Source: JBFGCM01 sp041581135 (GTDB lineage: Bacteria; Actinomycetota; Acidimicrobiia; Spongiisociales; UBA5794). From it: a stretch of 34,161 nt of DNA. Under the pieces are notes generated by a model, which worked only from the letters and a program-made list of their open reading frames with translations, was not told the origin of the DNA and searched no databases. The position numbers and the translations under genes are program-made. This document shows, in pieces, positions 6,751 through 14,805 of the stretch (position 1 is the stretch's first letter; every line of letters starts with the position of its first letter). The stretch covers positions 1 to 34,161 of the forward strand of contig JBFGCM010000033.1 of NCBI GenBank assembly GCA_041581135.1, given 5' to 3'.

Positions 6751-7932
6751 ATGGGAAGTGTGATCTGCGCCATCGCCCGGACGCCGCTCGGCAAGTTCGG
6801 GGGTGGCTTGGCACCGCTGACGGCGATGGAGCTCGGAGGCCACGCCATCGCCGGCGCCTTGGAGCGCTCCGATCTCGAGCCGTCCAACGTCGATGAGGTG
6901 CTCTTCGGGCACGTGATCCAGGCGGGCCAAGGGCAGATCACCTCGCGTCAGGCAGCCGTGAAGGCAGGCATCCCGATGACCGTGCCGGCGACGACCATCA
7001 ACAAGGTGTGTTTGTCGGGCATGACGGCCATCGCAGAAGCCGACCGCCACATCCGGCTCGACGAGGCCAGCTTCGTGGTCGCCGGTGGCATGGAATCCAT
7101 GAGCAACGCCCCCTACGTCGCCCCGCAGGCGCGATGGGGGCAACGGATCGGCGACGGTGTGCTCATCGACGCCATGAACCACGACGGTCTCTGGTGCGCC
7201 TTCGACCAGTGCACCATGGGCGAATCGTCCGATGCCAGGAACGCCACCCTCGGGATCGGTCGCGACGAGCAGGATCGCTGGGCGGCGGCGAGCCACGCCC
7301 GCGCCCTGGCGGCCAGCGAGTCGGGAGTGTTCGCCCACGAGATCGTCCCGGTGCCGGTCCCGCAGCGCAAGGGTGATCCCGTGATCGTCGATCGCGACGA
7401 GGGGATGCGCCCCGAGACCACCGAGGACAGCCTGGGCGGCCTGCGCGCCGCATTCACGGCAGACGGCACCATCACCGCAGGGAACGCCTCGCAGATCTCC
7501 GACGGTGCCGCCGCGGTGATCGTGGCGGATCGCGCCGCGGCCGAAGCGGCCGGACTTCCGATCCTCGCCGAGATCGTCGCCTACGGTCAGATGGCCGGAC
7601 CGGACGCCACGCTGCACGAGCGGCCGGCCGAGGCGATGAAGATCGCACTCAAGCGAGCGTCCCTGGCGACGACGGATCTCGATCTCATCGAGATCAACGA
7701 GGCTTTCGCCTCGGTGTCGCTGTGGTCGGCCCGGATGCTGGGTATCGACCATGAGCGGGTGAACGTGAACGGTGGCGCAGTAGCCCTCGGTCACCCGCTC
7801 GGCGCTACCGGCGCCCGCATCGTGGTGACGCTGATCAACGCCCTACGCCAACGGGGCGGGGGCATCGGCGGTGCGGCGTTGTGCGGTGGAGGTGGACAAG
7901 GTGACGCATTGATCGTTCGAGTGGAGGGCTGA
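6751..7932 (+). CDS. Acetyl-CoA C-acetyltransferase (thiolase)
   Basis: This 393-aa thiolase condenses or cleaves acyl-CoA and acetyl-CoA. The catalytic triad is visible: nucleophile C87 in NKVCLSGM, H348 in ALGHPLGATG, and C378 in GAALCGGGGQG. The INEAFA motif is also present. The start is fixed by AAGGAG with 4-nt spacing before ATG 6751 and by the usual opening SVICAIARTPLGKFGG; an open frame continues upstream but is antisense to mce and shows no family match. The next gene, glpX, begins one nt after its stop. It is more likely a biosynthetic/acetoacetyl-CoA type than a long-chain FadA, but substrate length cannot be read from sequence. Confidence 0.94.
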   Translation: MGSVICAIARTPLGKFGGGLAPLTAMELGGHAIAGALERSDLEPSNVDEVLFGHVIQAGQGQITSRQAAVKAGIPMTVPATTINKVCLSGMTAIAEADRHIRLDEASFVVAGGMESMSNAPYVAPQARWGQRIGDGVLIDAMNHDGLWCAFDQCTMGESSDARNATLGIGRDEQDRWAAASHARALAASESGVFAHEIVPVPVPQRKGDPVIVDRDEGMRPETTEDSLGGLRAAFTADGTITAGNASQISDGAAAVIVADRAAAEAAGLPILAEIVAYGQMAGPDATLHERPAEAMKIALKRASLATTDLDLIEINEAFASVSLWSARMLGIDHERVNVNGGAVALGHPLGATGARIVVTLINALRQRGGGIGGAALCGGGGQGDALIVRVEG

Positions 7933-7933
7933 G

Positions 7934-8917
7934 ATGGGCGAAGCACCTGACCGCAACCTGGCCGTTGAGCTGGTTCGAGTCACCGAAGCGGCCGCCATGG
8001 CCGCCGCGCGCCATCAGGGCCGCGGCGACAAGGACGTGGTGGATCAGGCCGCCGTCGACGCCATGCGCACGATGCTCGCCACGGTCGACATGGACGGCAT
8101 CGTCGTGATCGGTGAAGGCGAGAAGGACGAGGCACCGATGCTGTACAACGGCGAGCGCATCGGCAACGGACAGCCACCCTTGGTCGACGTGGCGGTGGAC
8201 CCCGTCGACGGAACCCGGCTGACCGCCAACGGCGCCAACGGCGCACTGGCCGTGATCGCCGTTGCCGAGCGCGGCTCCATGTATGCCCCCGGCAGCTTGG
8301 TCTACATGGACAAGATCGCCGTCGGCGAGGACGCGGCCGGCTCCATCGACATCGAGGCGCCGGTGGCCCACAACTTGGACAAGGTGGCCAAGGCCATGGG
8401 AAAGGCCATCGCCGACGTGACCGCCGTGATCCTGGACCGGCCCCGCAACCAGCCGTACATCGACGGCGTCCGGGAAGCCGGCGGCCGCATCAAGCTGATC
8501 ACCGACGGCGACATCTCAGGAGCCATCTCGACCGCCAAGGCGGAAAGCGGTGTCGACATCTTGTTGGGTATCGGAGGGTCGCCCGAGGCGGTGACTGCGG
8601 CGTGCGCCCTGGCGGCGCTCGGCGGAGAGATCCAATGCAAGCTGTGGCCACGGGACGACTCGGAACGGGAGTACGCCGCCGAGGCCGGACTCGACCTCGA
8701 CCAGGTGCTGTCGACACGCGACCTGGTGAACTCAGACCACACGTTCTTCGCGGCAACCGGGGTCACCACGGGGTCGTTGCTCGACGGGGTGCGCTTCATG
8801 GGGTCGCGGGTGTCGACGCACTCCATCGTGATCCGGTCCAAGACGGGCACCGTCCGCTTCATCACCGCCACTCACCGGTTCGACCGGCTGGACAAGATCT
8901 CCGACATCTCCTACTAG
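7934..8917 (+). CDS. glpX: Fructose-1,6-bisphosphatase class II
   Basis: This enzyme removes the 1-phosphate from fructose 1,6-bisphosphate in gluconeogenesis and is the usual FBPase of Actinobacteria. The 327-aa protein has the GlpX metal/substrate signatures: GRGDKDVVDQAAV (29-41), VVIGEGEKDEAPML (57-70) and the DPVDGT motif (89-94). The GGAGG before ATG 7934 lies within the end of the thiolase gene, so both are co-transcribed. Its stop shares the tetranucleotide CTAG with the convergent glycosyltransferase gene. Confidence 0.95.
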   Translation: MGEAPDRNLAVELVRVTEAAAMAAARHQGRGDKDVVDQAAVDAMRTMLATVDMDGIVVIGEGEKDEAPMLYNGERIGNGQPPLVDVAVDPVDGTRLTANGANGALAVIAVAERGSMYAPGSLVYMDKIAVGEDAAGSIDIEAPVAHNLDKVAKAMGKAIADVTAVILDRPRNQPYIDGVREAGGRIKLITDGDISGAISTAKAESGVDILLGIGGSPEAVTAACALAALGGEIQCKLWPRDDSEREYAAEAGLDLDQVLSTRDLVNSDHTFFAATGVTTGSLLDGVRFMGSRVSTHSIVIRSKTGTVRFITATHRFDRLDKISDISY

Positions 8918-9996
8918 CGCAGCGCCTCGAGCGCGGCGTCGTACCGCGGCGCCATGACGCTCCAATCGAACTCGGCCATGACGGGTTTGAGCTCGGCGGC
9001 CACGCCTTCGGCTTCGACCCGATGCTCGAGCGCCCACTCCACCCCGGCCACCAGCTCGTCGAACGTTCGGTAGAGGCATCGGCCGTGAAGGTGCCGAGGG
9101 ATGCGCTCGGGATAGACCAGCCGATCGGGGAGCAGGGGAAACGCGCCGGCATAGACGGCCTCGGTGATCGCGATGCCGAAGAACTCCTGGGCGGCGGTGG
9201 ACACCACGATGTCGGATGAGGCCAGCAGCCGTACGTATTCGGGGTACGGGGCGTACCCGAAGTGGACGACACGCTCGCCGAGCCGGCGGCGACCCTCGTC
9301 GAACTCCTCCGGCTGGTTGCGGAAGTTCTCCCCGCAGATCACCACGCGGAAGTCCCGACCGGCATCGGCCAGCCGCCCGAGCGCCTGGAAGAACTCGCTC
9401 GAGCCCTTGTCGTACTCCCAGCGCTGGTTCCACAGGATGCGCGGGGCGCCTCCATCCGGCGAAGGCCGGTCCGGAATGCTCCGCAGATCCACACCCACCG
9501 ACAGCACCGAGGCCTTTCCCCGCACCTCGGGGAGGCGGTGGCTGTGGCGGTAGTCGGGGAATCGCCCGAGCAGCACGTCCATCTCCGCGAAGAGCGTGTC
9601 ATGGTGGAACGCCGAGTTGAAGAACACGGCGTCGGCGACGGCCATCGAGGTCCAGTTGATGAGCGGGTAGGTGTAGTCCAGCTCGTCCCCCTCGACCCAC
9701 GGGTAGGTGAGCTGGTTCTCGTGCATGTACAGGGCGGCAGGCACATGACCCAAACGACCACGGGTGAGGCCGAGGAATCCGGCGAGGTCGAGCATGTCCG
9801 ACGCCAGGATCACGTCGACGTCGCCGATGGCGGCAGCCTGCTCGGCGAGCGTCACGAATCCGCCCCGCATCCGCCACTTCCAGAAACGCGCCTCATGAGA
9901 GACGATGACGACCTCGTGGGCGGAGTGGGCGGCATACCCGTCGGCCCACGCTCGATGGGAGCCGGAGTAGTAGGGCTCGACGAGGAGGATTCGCAC
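8914..9996 (-). CDS. tRNA-queuosine mannosyltransferase-like glycosyltransferase (GTDC1/DUF3524 family)
   Basis: This 360-aa protein is a GT-B glycosyltransferase whose N-terminal half matches the DUF3524 domain of animal GTDC1, the enzyme that mannosylates queuosine in tRNA-Asp. Hallmarks seen are an opening VEPYYSGSHRAW, FWKWRMRG (38-45), MHENQLTYPW (91-100), a RWEYDK motif (192-197), and the nucleotide-sugar end EFFGIAITEAVYAG (271-284) followed by LVYPE (293-297). The GTG start lies 8 nt after the recR stop, so it is probably the last gene of the dnaX-ybaB-recR operon. Whether the bacterial protein glycosylates queuosine, another tRNA base or something else is not shown; no queuosine synthesis gene lies in the window. 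Confidence 0.8.
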   Translation of the reverse strand: MRILLVEPYYSGSHRAWADGYAAHSAHEVVIVSHEARFWKWRMRGGFVTLAEQAAAIGDVDVILASDMLDLAGFLGLTRGRLGHVPAALYMHENQLTYPWVEGDELDYTYPLINWTSMAVADAVFFNSAFHHDTLFAEMDVLLGRFPDYRHSHRLPEVRGKASVLSVGVDLRSIPDRPSPDGGAPRILWNQRWEYDKGSSEFFQALGRLADAGRDFRVVICGENFRNQPEEFDEGRRRLGERVVHFGYAPYPEYVRLLASSDIVVSTAAQEFFGIAITEAVYAGAFPLLPDRLVYPERIPRHLHGRCLYRTFDELVAGVEWALEHRVEAEGVAAELKPVMAEFDWSVMAPRYDAALEALR

Positions 9997-10004
9997 GCCG
10001 GCGG

Positions 10005-10598
10005 CTAGAGCTCCTGGCGCCCGGAGAGGGCCCGGCCGAGCGTCACCTCGTCGGCGTAATCGATGTCGCCACCCACGGGCAGACCGCTGGCCAGTCGGGT
10101 CACGATCACTCCGAGGGGCTTGAGCAGGCGGGCCAGGTAGAGGGCGGTGGCGTCGCCTTCGACGGTGGGGTTGGTGGCGGCGATGACCTCCTTCACCCCC
10201 TCGTTGTCGATGCGATCGACCAGTTCACGCATGCGCAGCTGCTCCGGGCCGATTCCCTCGATGGGCGATATGGCCCCACCGAGCACGTGGTAGCGCCCAC
10301 GGAACTCCTGGGTGCGCTCGATGACGGCGATGTCCTGAGCCCGCTCCAGCACACACAGCACCGTGAGATCGCGCCGCAGGTCTTGACAGATCGAGCACTC
10401 TTCGTCCGCGGTGACGTTGTAGCACCGCGTGCACAGCCGGATCTGTTCCCGCAGATCGATGATGGCCTGGCCCAGCCGCTCGGCATCCGCCTTCTCGATG
10501 TGGAGGAGATGAAACGCCAGTCGCTGCGCGGACTTCCGGCCCACGCCGGGAAGTCTCGAGAACTCGTCGATGACCCGCTGAACCGGCGGTTCGAACAT
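10005..10598 (-). CDS. recR: Recombination mediator RecR
   Basis: RecR helps load RecA at gaps in the RecFOR pathway. This 197-aa protein has the usual length, with a helix-hairpin-helix (LPGVGRKSAQRLAFHLL, 16-32), a four-Cys zinc site (C56, C59, C68, C71) and the Toprim domain (VCVLERAQDIAVIE to NPTVEGDATALYL). ATG 10598 overlaps the ybaB stop by one base (TGATG), giving coupled translation. The dnaX-ybaB-recR order is one of the most conserved in bacteria. Confidence 0.97.
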   Translation of the reverse strand: MFEPPVQRVIDEFSRLPGVGRKSAQRLAFHLLHIEKADAERLGQAIIDLREQIRLCTRCYNVTADEECSICQDLRRDLTVLCVLERAQDIAVIERTQEFRGRYHVLGGAISPIEGIGPEQLRMRELVDRIDNEGVKEVIAATNPTVEGDATALYLARLLKPLGVIVTRLASGLPVGGDIDYADEVTLGRALSGRQEL

Positions 10599-10924
10599 CA
10601 GCCGAGCAGGCCGCCGAGGTCCATGCCCCCGGCAACGCCTCCCATCGCTTCGCTCTGCGCGTCCGCCGATGCCGCCATCGCACTGTTGACCGCGGCCACC
10701 ACGAGGTCGTTGAGCATCTCGACGTCGTCCGGATCCACGACCGACGCATCGATGTCGACCGCCAGCAGCTCGCCGGAGCCCTTGACCGTGGCCTTCACCA
10801 CACCACCGCCGGCGGACCCTTCGAAGGTCTGCTCGGCCAGGTCGGCTTGGGCTTGTTGCAGTTGCGCCTGCATTCGCTGCGCCTGCTCCATGAGCTGGCG
10901 CATGTCCTTTGGCATTCGTCCCAT
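10598..10924 (-). CDS. ybaB: YbaB/EbfC nucleoid-associated protein
   Basis: This 108-aa DNA-binding protein forms tweezer-like dimers. Its N-terminal helix is Met/Gln-rich (LMEQAQRMQAQLQQAQ), then GGVVKATVKGSGELL and VDPDDVEMLNDLVVAAVN, all typical of the family. The start at ATG 10924 is preferred because TACGCT lies 7 nt upstream, as in other apparently leaderless genes here; ATG 10915 is the alternative. The C-terminus is Gly/Met-rich, as usual. It sits between dnaX and recR. Confidence 0.94.
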   Translation of the reverse strand: MGRMPKDMRQLMEQAQRMQAQLQQAQADLAEQTFEGSAGGGVVKATVKGSGELLAVDIDASVVDPDDVEMLNDLVVAAVNSAMAASADAQSEAMGGVAGGMDLGGLLG

Positions 10925-10931
10925 GGCGAGG

Positions 10932-10937
10932 AGCGTA
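10932..10937 (-). promoter_or_regulatory. -10 box of ybaB-recR (leaderless)
   Basis: TACGCT on the minus strand, in the 37-bp gap after dnaX, ends 7 nt before the ybaB ATG. It may give ybaB-recR-glycosyltransferase an internal promoter. Confidence 0.35.
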
Positions 10938-10961
10938 CCAGGGAGCGGGAATCGCCCTGGT

Positions 10962-12689
10962 TCAGGCGCCGTCCTCGACGATCTCTCCGCCGAGGATGTC
11001 CGCCACCAGATCGGCCGGATCGGACTGCGCCGCGCCATCTTCCAGATCGTCCTTGTCCGGGGCGCGGGCCGGTTCCTCCGGAGCCTCGACCCCACTCGCA
11101 ACGTCACCGGGCCGGAAGTCGACCTCGACCCCGCCTCCCAGGATGCTGCCGGCCGCCTTGCCGAGGCGCGCTTTGAGATCGTCGTCCTGTTGGAGCCGCA
11201 TGAGGTGGAAACCGAGATGCTCCGGAACGTGGAGCACGATGGTGTTGCCCTCCACCGCGGCGGGCGCGGCGGCGCGGAGCAATGCCTGGCGACTCACACC
11301 TACGTCTTCTCTGATGGTGGCGAACAGCTCCGGCCACGCAATCGCCACTTGCTCCAGGGTGAGATCCGTGAGCGGTGGATCGGCCGCCACCGGAAGCGGC
11401 GCCTCCGGCTCCTCCGCCACCGGTTCGGGCTCATGACTCACGAACGGAGCCTCGTCATCGGTGGCCGCCTCGACGATGGCGGCGGGGGTAGCAGCCTCGA
11501 CGGGCGAAGAGGCGGCGACCCCGCCGACGCTCAGGGTCCGCACCTGCTCCTCCAGGCGGGCGATCCTGCTCTGCAGTGATGCGGCGTCGAGGGCGGTCTC
11601 GGGCCGGGTCAGCCGCAGCAACGCCAGCTCGACGACGAGCCGCTCCTCCCTGCCGTCGCGGAGCTGGGTGAGTGCGTCCGAGAGGTGATCGACCGATCGG
11701 AGCACATCGGCCGATGAGAGGACCTTGGCGACCCGGCGCCACTCCTCGATGGTGCCGACCGACTCGTCGACGACCTCTTCGAGGTTGGGGGCATATTGGG
11801 CGAGGAACACCCCGCGCAGGAACTCGATGGCGTCGGCGACGAACCGGCGAAGGTCGGCGCCGCGCGACGCCAGGTCCGAGACCAGACCCAGCGCGCCGGG
11901 CGCGTCCTGATCGGCGATCGTCTGAGCCAGCCGGGCGTACACGTCACGCTCGGCGAGGCCCAGCGCCCGCGCCACCATCGACCCCTGGATCATGCCCCCG
12001 CCGAGGGCGGCTACCTGCTCCAGCAGACTCATCGCGTCCCGCACCGAGCCCTTGGCGTGGTTCGCCACCAACTCAATGGCGGCCGGCTCCCACTCGAACC
12101 CTTCCCGCTTGGCGATGTCCACGAGGTGGGCGATGAGCGTCTCCGTGCCCACTGGATGGAAATCGAACCGCTGGCTCCGGCTACGGATCGTGTCGAGCAG
12201 CTTGTAGGGCTCGGTGGTAGCCAGCACGAAGATCACGTGCTCGGGAGGCTCCTCCAAGGTCTTGAGCAGGGCGTTACCAGCGGCACGCGACAGCATGTGC
12301 GCCTCGTCGAGGATGTAGACCCGATGGTCACCGCCTACTGCGGCCACCGTGCCGACGTTCACGCGAATCTCCCGGATGTCCTCGACCCGGTTGTGGGATG
12401 CGGCGTCCAGCTCGATCACGTCCAGCGCGGTGCCTTCGGTGATGGCGATGCACGAGGGACACTCGTTGCAGGGCTCGCCGTTCGGCCGCAGATTGCGGCA
12501 GTTCAGCGCCTTGGCCAGGAGGCGTGCCGTCGTGGTTTTGCCCGTGCCGCGCGGACCGGCGAAGAGGTAGGCATGGGCCACCTTGCCCTCGATGACCTCG
12601 CGCGACAGCGTGTGCGTCACGTGGTCCTGCCCCACCACCTCGTCGAATCGTTGCGGCCGATACTTCCTGTAGAGCGCCTGATACTCCAT
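10962..12689 (-). CDS. dnaX: DNA polymerase III subunit gamma/tau
   Basis: This is the clamp-loader ATPase of the replicative polymerase. The 575-aa protein has the standard opening YQALYRKYRPQRFDEVVGQ. Walker A is GPRGTGKT (45-52), the zinc-binding cysteines are C64, C74, C77 and C80, and Walker B is DEAH (128-131). The arginine-finger region reads SRSQRF (170-175), with Ser in place of the common Cys. Collar and Ala/Glu/Pro-rich tau-like linker follow (about 380-450). No frameshift signal for a short gamma form is obvious. TACCAT lies 9 nt before the ATG. Confidence 0.96.
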   Translation of the reverse strand: MEYQALYRKYRPQRFDEVVGQDHVTHTLSREVIEGKVAHAYLFAGPRGTGKTTTARLLAKALNCRNLRPNGEPCNECPSCIAITEGTALDVIELDAASHNRVEDIREIRVNVGTVAAVGGDHRVYILDEAHMLSRAAGNALLKTLEEPPEHVIFVLATTEPYKLLDTIRSRSQRFDFHPVGTETLIAHLVDIAKREGFEWEPAAIELVANHAKGSVRDAMSLLEQVAALGGGMIQGSMVARALGLAERDVYARLAQTIADQDAPGALGLVSDLASRGADLRRFVADAIEFLRGVFLAQYAPNLEEVVDESVGTIEEWRRVAKVLSSADVLRSVDHLSDALTQLRDGREERLVVELALLRLTRPETALDAASLQSRIARLEEQVRTLSVGGVAASSPVEAATPAAIVEAATDDEAPFVSHEPEPVAEEPEAPLPVAADPPLTDLTLEQVAIAWPELFATIREDVGVSRQALLRAAAPAAVEGNTIVLHVPEHLGFHLMRLQQDDDLKARLGKAAGSILGGGVEVDFRPGDVASGVEAPEEPARAPDKDDLEDGAAQSDPADLVADILGGEIVEDGA

Positions 12690-12698
12690 TGGTCGCCG

Positions 12699-12704
12699 AT
12701 GGTA
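12699..12704 (-). promoter_or_regulatory. -10 box of dnaX operon (leaderless)
   Basis: TACCAT on the minus strand ends 9 nt before the dnaX ATG. No Shine-Dalgarno sequence is present. Confidence 0.4.
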
Positions 12705-12787
12705 GACGCCCCGGGCTCATCGCGGTCATGGGTGTCCCGGCGAGTCGCGGTATCGATCCGAGCGATCTCGAAACCGTCGTGGGCAGG

Positions 12788-12793
12788 TAGCCT
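12788..12793 (+). promoter_or_regulatory. -10 box of phnD
   Basis: TAGCCT is followed by GAAGGA (12821-12826) and ATG 12835, consistent with a leader of about 35 nt. No sequence resembling an extended PHO box was recognised. Confidence 0.37.
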
Positions 12794-12834
12794 TGCGGCC
12801 TGCACGCTTCTGCCCCACCAGAAGGATCTCCGCA

Positions 12835-13950
12835 ATGACCCCTCGCAAGGTCCTCATCGCACTCGCATTCGTCGGCCTCATCGCCGCCGCCTGCAGCGAC
12901 AGCGGAACCGTGACACCGACCACTGATGGCGACGTCGCGCCCACCACCTCGGACTCCCCTGACACGACGATGTCGAGCGACGGTGAGTGGCCGGACAAGA
13001 TCGTGTTCGGCTTCATCCCCTCAGAGCAGCAAGAGACCCTCGAGACCAATATCCAGCCGTTCATGGATGCCATCGAAGCGGCCATCGGTATCGAGGTGGA
13101 GGGGTTGGTGACCAGTGACTACAACGGACTCGTGGTGGCCCTCGGCACCGGGCGGGCCGACTTCGGCGCCTTCGGGCCGTTCGGGTACGTCCAGGCCAAG
13201 GACCAGTACCCCGACGTCGAGGTGCTGATCCAGAGCATTCGGTTCGGTTCCGACCTGTACCACGGCCAATGGTTCACGAACGACCCGACGATCTGCGACG
13301 CTCCGCCGGTACCCGGTGCCTTCGAGAACGTCGACGGCGTGCCCACCATCCTCGATCCCACCGAGGTAGCCGCCCTGCAGGTGGGTTGGGAGGTCGGCGA
13401 CGACGGGATCATCCCCGAGTCTCTCGACGACGGCACCCCGGTTGAGCCAGGGCTGGCATGCACCGCCGGCTTGGACAAGGTGGTAGGCAGATCGATTGCC
13501 TTCACCAGTTCCACCTCGACCTCCGGAGCCGTCTTCCCGCAGCTCCAGCTGATCAACATGGGCGTCGACATCGAGAACGACATCCAGTACGACTACCTCG
13601 GCTCGCACGACAACGCAGTGCTCGCGGTCTACAACCGCGAATACGACATCGGGCTGTCATTCGACGACGCCCGCCGCTCGATCCGTGACGAGTTTCCCGA
13701 CGTCGGCTCCAAAGTGATCGTGTTCAACATCACCGACGACATCCCCAACGATGTCGTCGCGGTTCGCGGTGACCTCCCCGATGACCTCAAACAAGCGGTG
13801 TACGACGCCATCGAGGCCTACCTGCAGACCGAGGAGGGCCGGGCCGTGCTGGACGAGATCTACGGCTGGACCGACATTCGCCCGGCCGCCGAGTCCGACT
13901 TCGACATCGTGCGCGAGGCCGCCGAGAAGCTGGGCGTCACCAGCGACTGA
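12835..13950 (+). CDS. phnD: Phosphonate/phosphite/phosphate-type ABC transporter substrate-binding lipoprotein
   Basis: This 371-aa lipoprotein has a Lys/Arg start and a hydrophobic stretch ending in lipobox AAAC (Cys20), followed by a Ser/Thr/Asp-rich tether to about residue 55. The body is a PhnD-like periplasmic binding fold: IVFGFIPSEQQ, GRADFGAFGPFGYVQA, SIAFTSSTSTSGAVFPQ and the tail helix region. It captures a phosphorus oxyanion for the permease encoded next. PhnD-family proteins bind phosphonates, phosphite or (in mycobacteria) phosphate, so the ligand is open. ATG 12835 is chosen for its GAAGGA (8-nt spacing) and signal peptide. Confidence 0.92.
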   Translation: MTPRKVLIALAFVGLIAAACSDSGTVTPTTDGDVAPTTSDSPDTTMSSDGEWPDKIVFGFIPSEQQETLETNIQPFMDAIEAAIGIEVEGLVTSDYNGLVVALGTGRADFGAFGPFGYVQAKDQYPDVEVLIQSIRFGSDLYHGQWFTNDPTICDAPPVPGAFENVDGVPTILDPTEVAALQVGWEVGDDGIIPESLDDGTPVEPGLACTAGLDKVVGRSIAFTSSTSTSGAVFPQLQLINMGVDIENDIQYDYLGSHDNAVLAVYNREYDIGLSFDDARRSIRDEFPDVGSKVIVFNITDDIPNDVVAVRGDLPDDLKQAVYDAIEAYLQTEEGRAVLDEIYGWTDIRPAAESDFDIVREAAEKLGVTSD

Positions 13951-14003
13951 CACGGCGCCTGCGGCGAGGCGATCGCGGCGGGAGAGGCCCGGCCGGGCAT
14001 TTG

Positions 14004-14009
14004 TAGACT
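14004..14009 (+). promoter_or_regulatory. -10 box of phnC (possible leaderless internal promoter)
   Basis: TAGACT ends 7 nt before the phnC GTG. It lies in the 66-bp phnD-phnC gap, which also contains a weak hairpin (CGCCT/AGGCG) and the palindrome GCCCGGCCGGGC. phnC onward may therefore be expressed independently of phnD. Confidence 0.38.
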
Positions 14010-14016
14010 CCGCGCC

Positions 14017-14805
14017 GTGGTGACGCCCGATCCGTTGATCACGTTCTCCGACGCCACCGTGGTGTATCCCGGCGGTCTGCGGGCGCTCGACTCGGTGTCG
14101 CTCGCCGTCGAACCGGGTGAGTTCGTCGTCATCGTCGGGCTGTCGGGGGCGGGCAAATCCACGCTGCTGCGCGCGGTGAACGGCCTGGTCCCGGTGACGG
14201 GCTCGGTGCAGGTGGCGGGCCAGGAGGTGGTGGGGGCGTCGCGTCGCGAGCTCCGCGAGCTGCGGTCCCACGTCGGCATGATCTTCCAGACATTCAACCT
14301 CGTGAACCGTTCCAGCGTCATCGGCAACGTGTTGATGGGACGGTTGTCGCGAGTCAGCCGCTGGCGGTCCTTTCTGGGCTTGTGGCCCGAGGCCGATGTG
14401 GAAGCCGCGTTCCAGGCCCTCGAGAGGGTCGGCATCGTGGAGAAGGCCTACCAGCGCGCCTCCCACCTGTCCGGCGGTCAGCAGCAACGGGTTGGTATCG
14501 CCCGCGCCCTGGCCCAGGAGCCAACCGTGCTCCTCGCCGACGAACCGGTCGCGTCGCTCGACCCGGTGACCTCGCACATGGTGATGCGCGACCTGCAACG
14601 CATCAATCGGGAGCTCGGCATCACCACGCTCGTCAACCTGCACTTCCTGGACCTGGCACGCGCCTACGGCAAACGACTCATCGGCCTGCGCGCCGGCGAG
14701 CTGGTATTCGACGGTGACATCGCCGACGTCGACGACGGCGTGTTTCGGGAGATCTATGGAAGGGCCATCACCCCGGACGACCTCCTCGAGACCACCGGGT
14801 CGTGA
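14017..14805 (+). CDS. phnC: Phosphonate-type ABC transporter ATP-binding protein
   Basis: This 262-aa ATPase powers the importer. Walker A is GLSGAGKST (41-49), the Q loop is Q91, signature LSGGQQQR (151-158), Walker B VLLADEP (171-177) and the switch His is H209. The segment between the Q loop and the signature (NRSSVIGNVLMGRL) is characteristic of PhnC. The start is GTG 14017. Its stop overlaps the next gene start in GTGA. Confidence 0.94.
   Translation: MVTPDPLITFSDATVVYPGGLRALDSVSLAVEPGEFVVIVGLSGAGKSTLLRAVNGLVPVTGSVQVAGQEVVGASRRELRELRSHVGMIFQTFNLVNRSSVIGNVLMGRLSRVSRWRSFLGLWPEADVEAAFQALERVGIVEKAYQRASHLSGGQQQRVGIARALAQEPTVLLADEPVASLDPVTSHMVMRDLQRINRELGITTLVNLHFLDLARAYGKRLIGLRAGELVFDGDIADVDDGVFREIYGRAITPDDLLETTGS

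Noticed and set aside
10962..12689. Programmed frameshift in dnaX giving a short gamma subunit
   Set aside because: No A-rich slippery run followed by a stable stem is visible in this GC-rich gene.
13951..14016. Strong terminator between phnD and phnC
   Set aside because: Only a 5-bp hairpin and a loopless palindrome without a T tract are present. Co-transcription of phnD with phnC remains likely.
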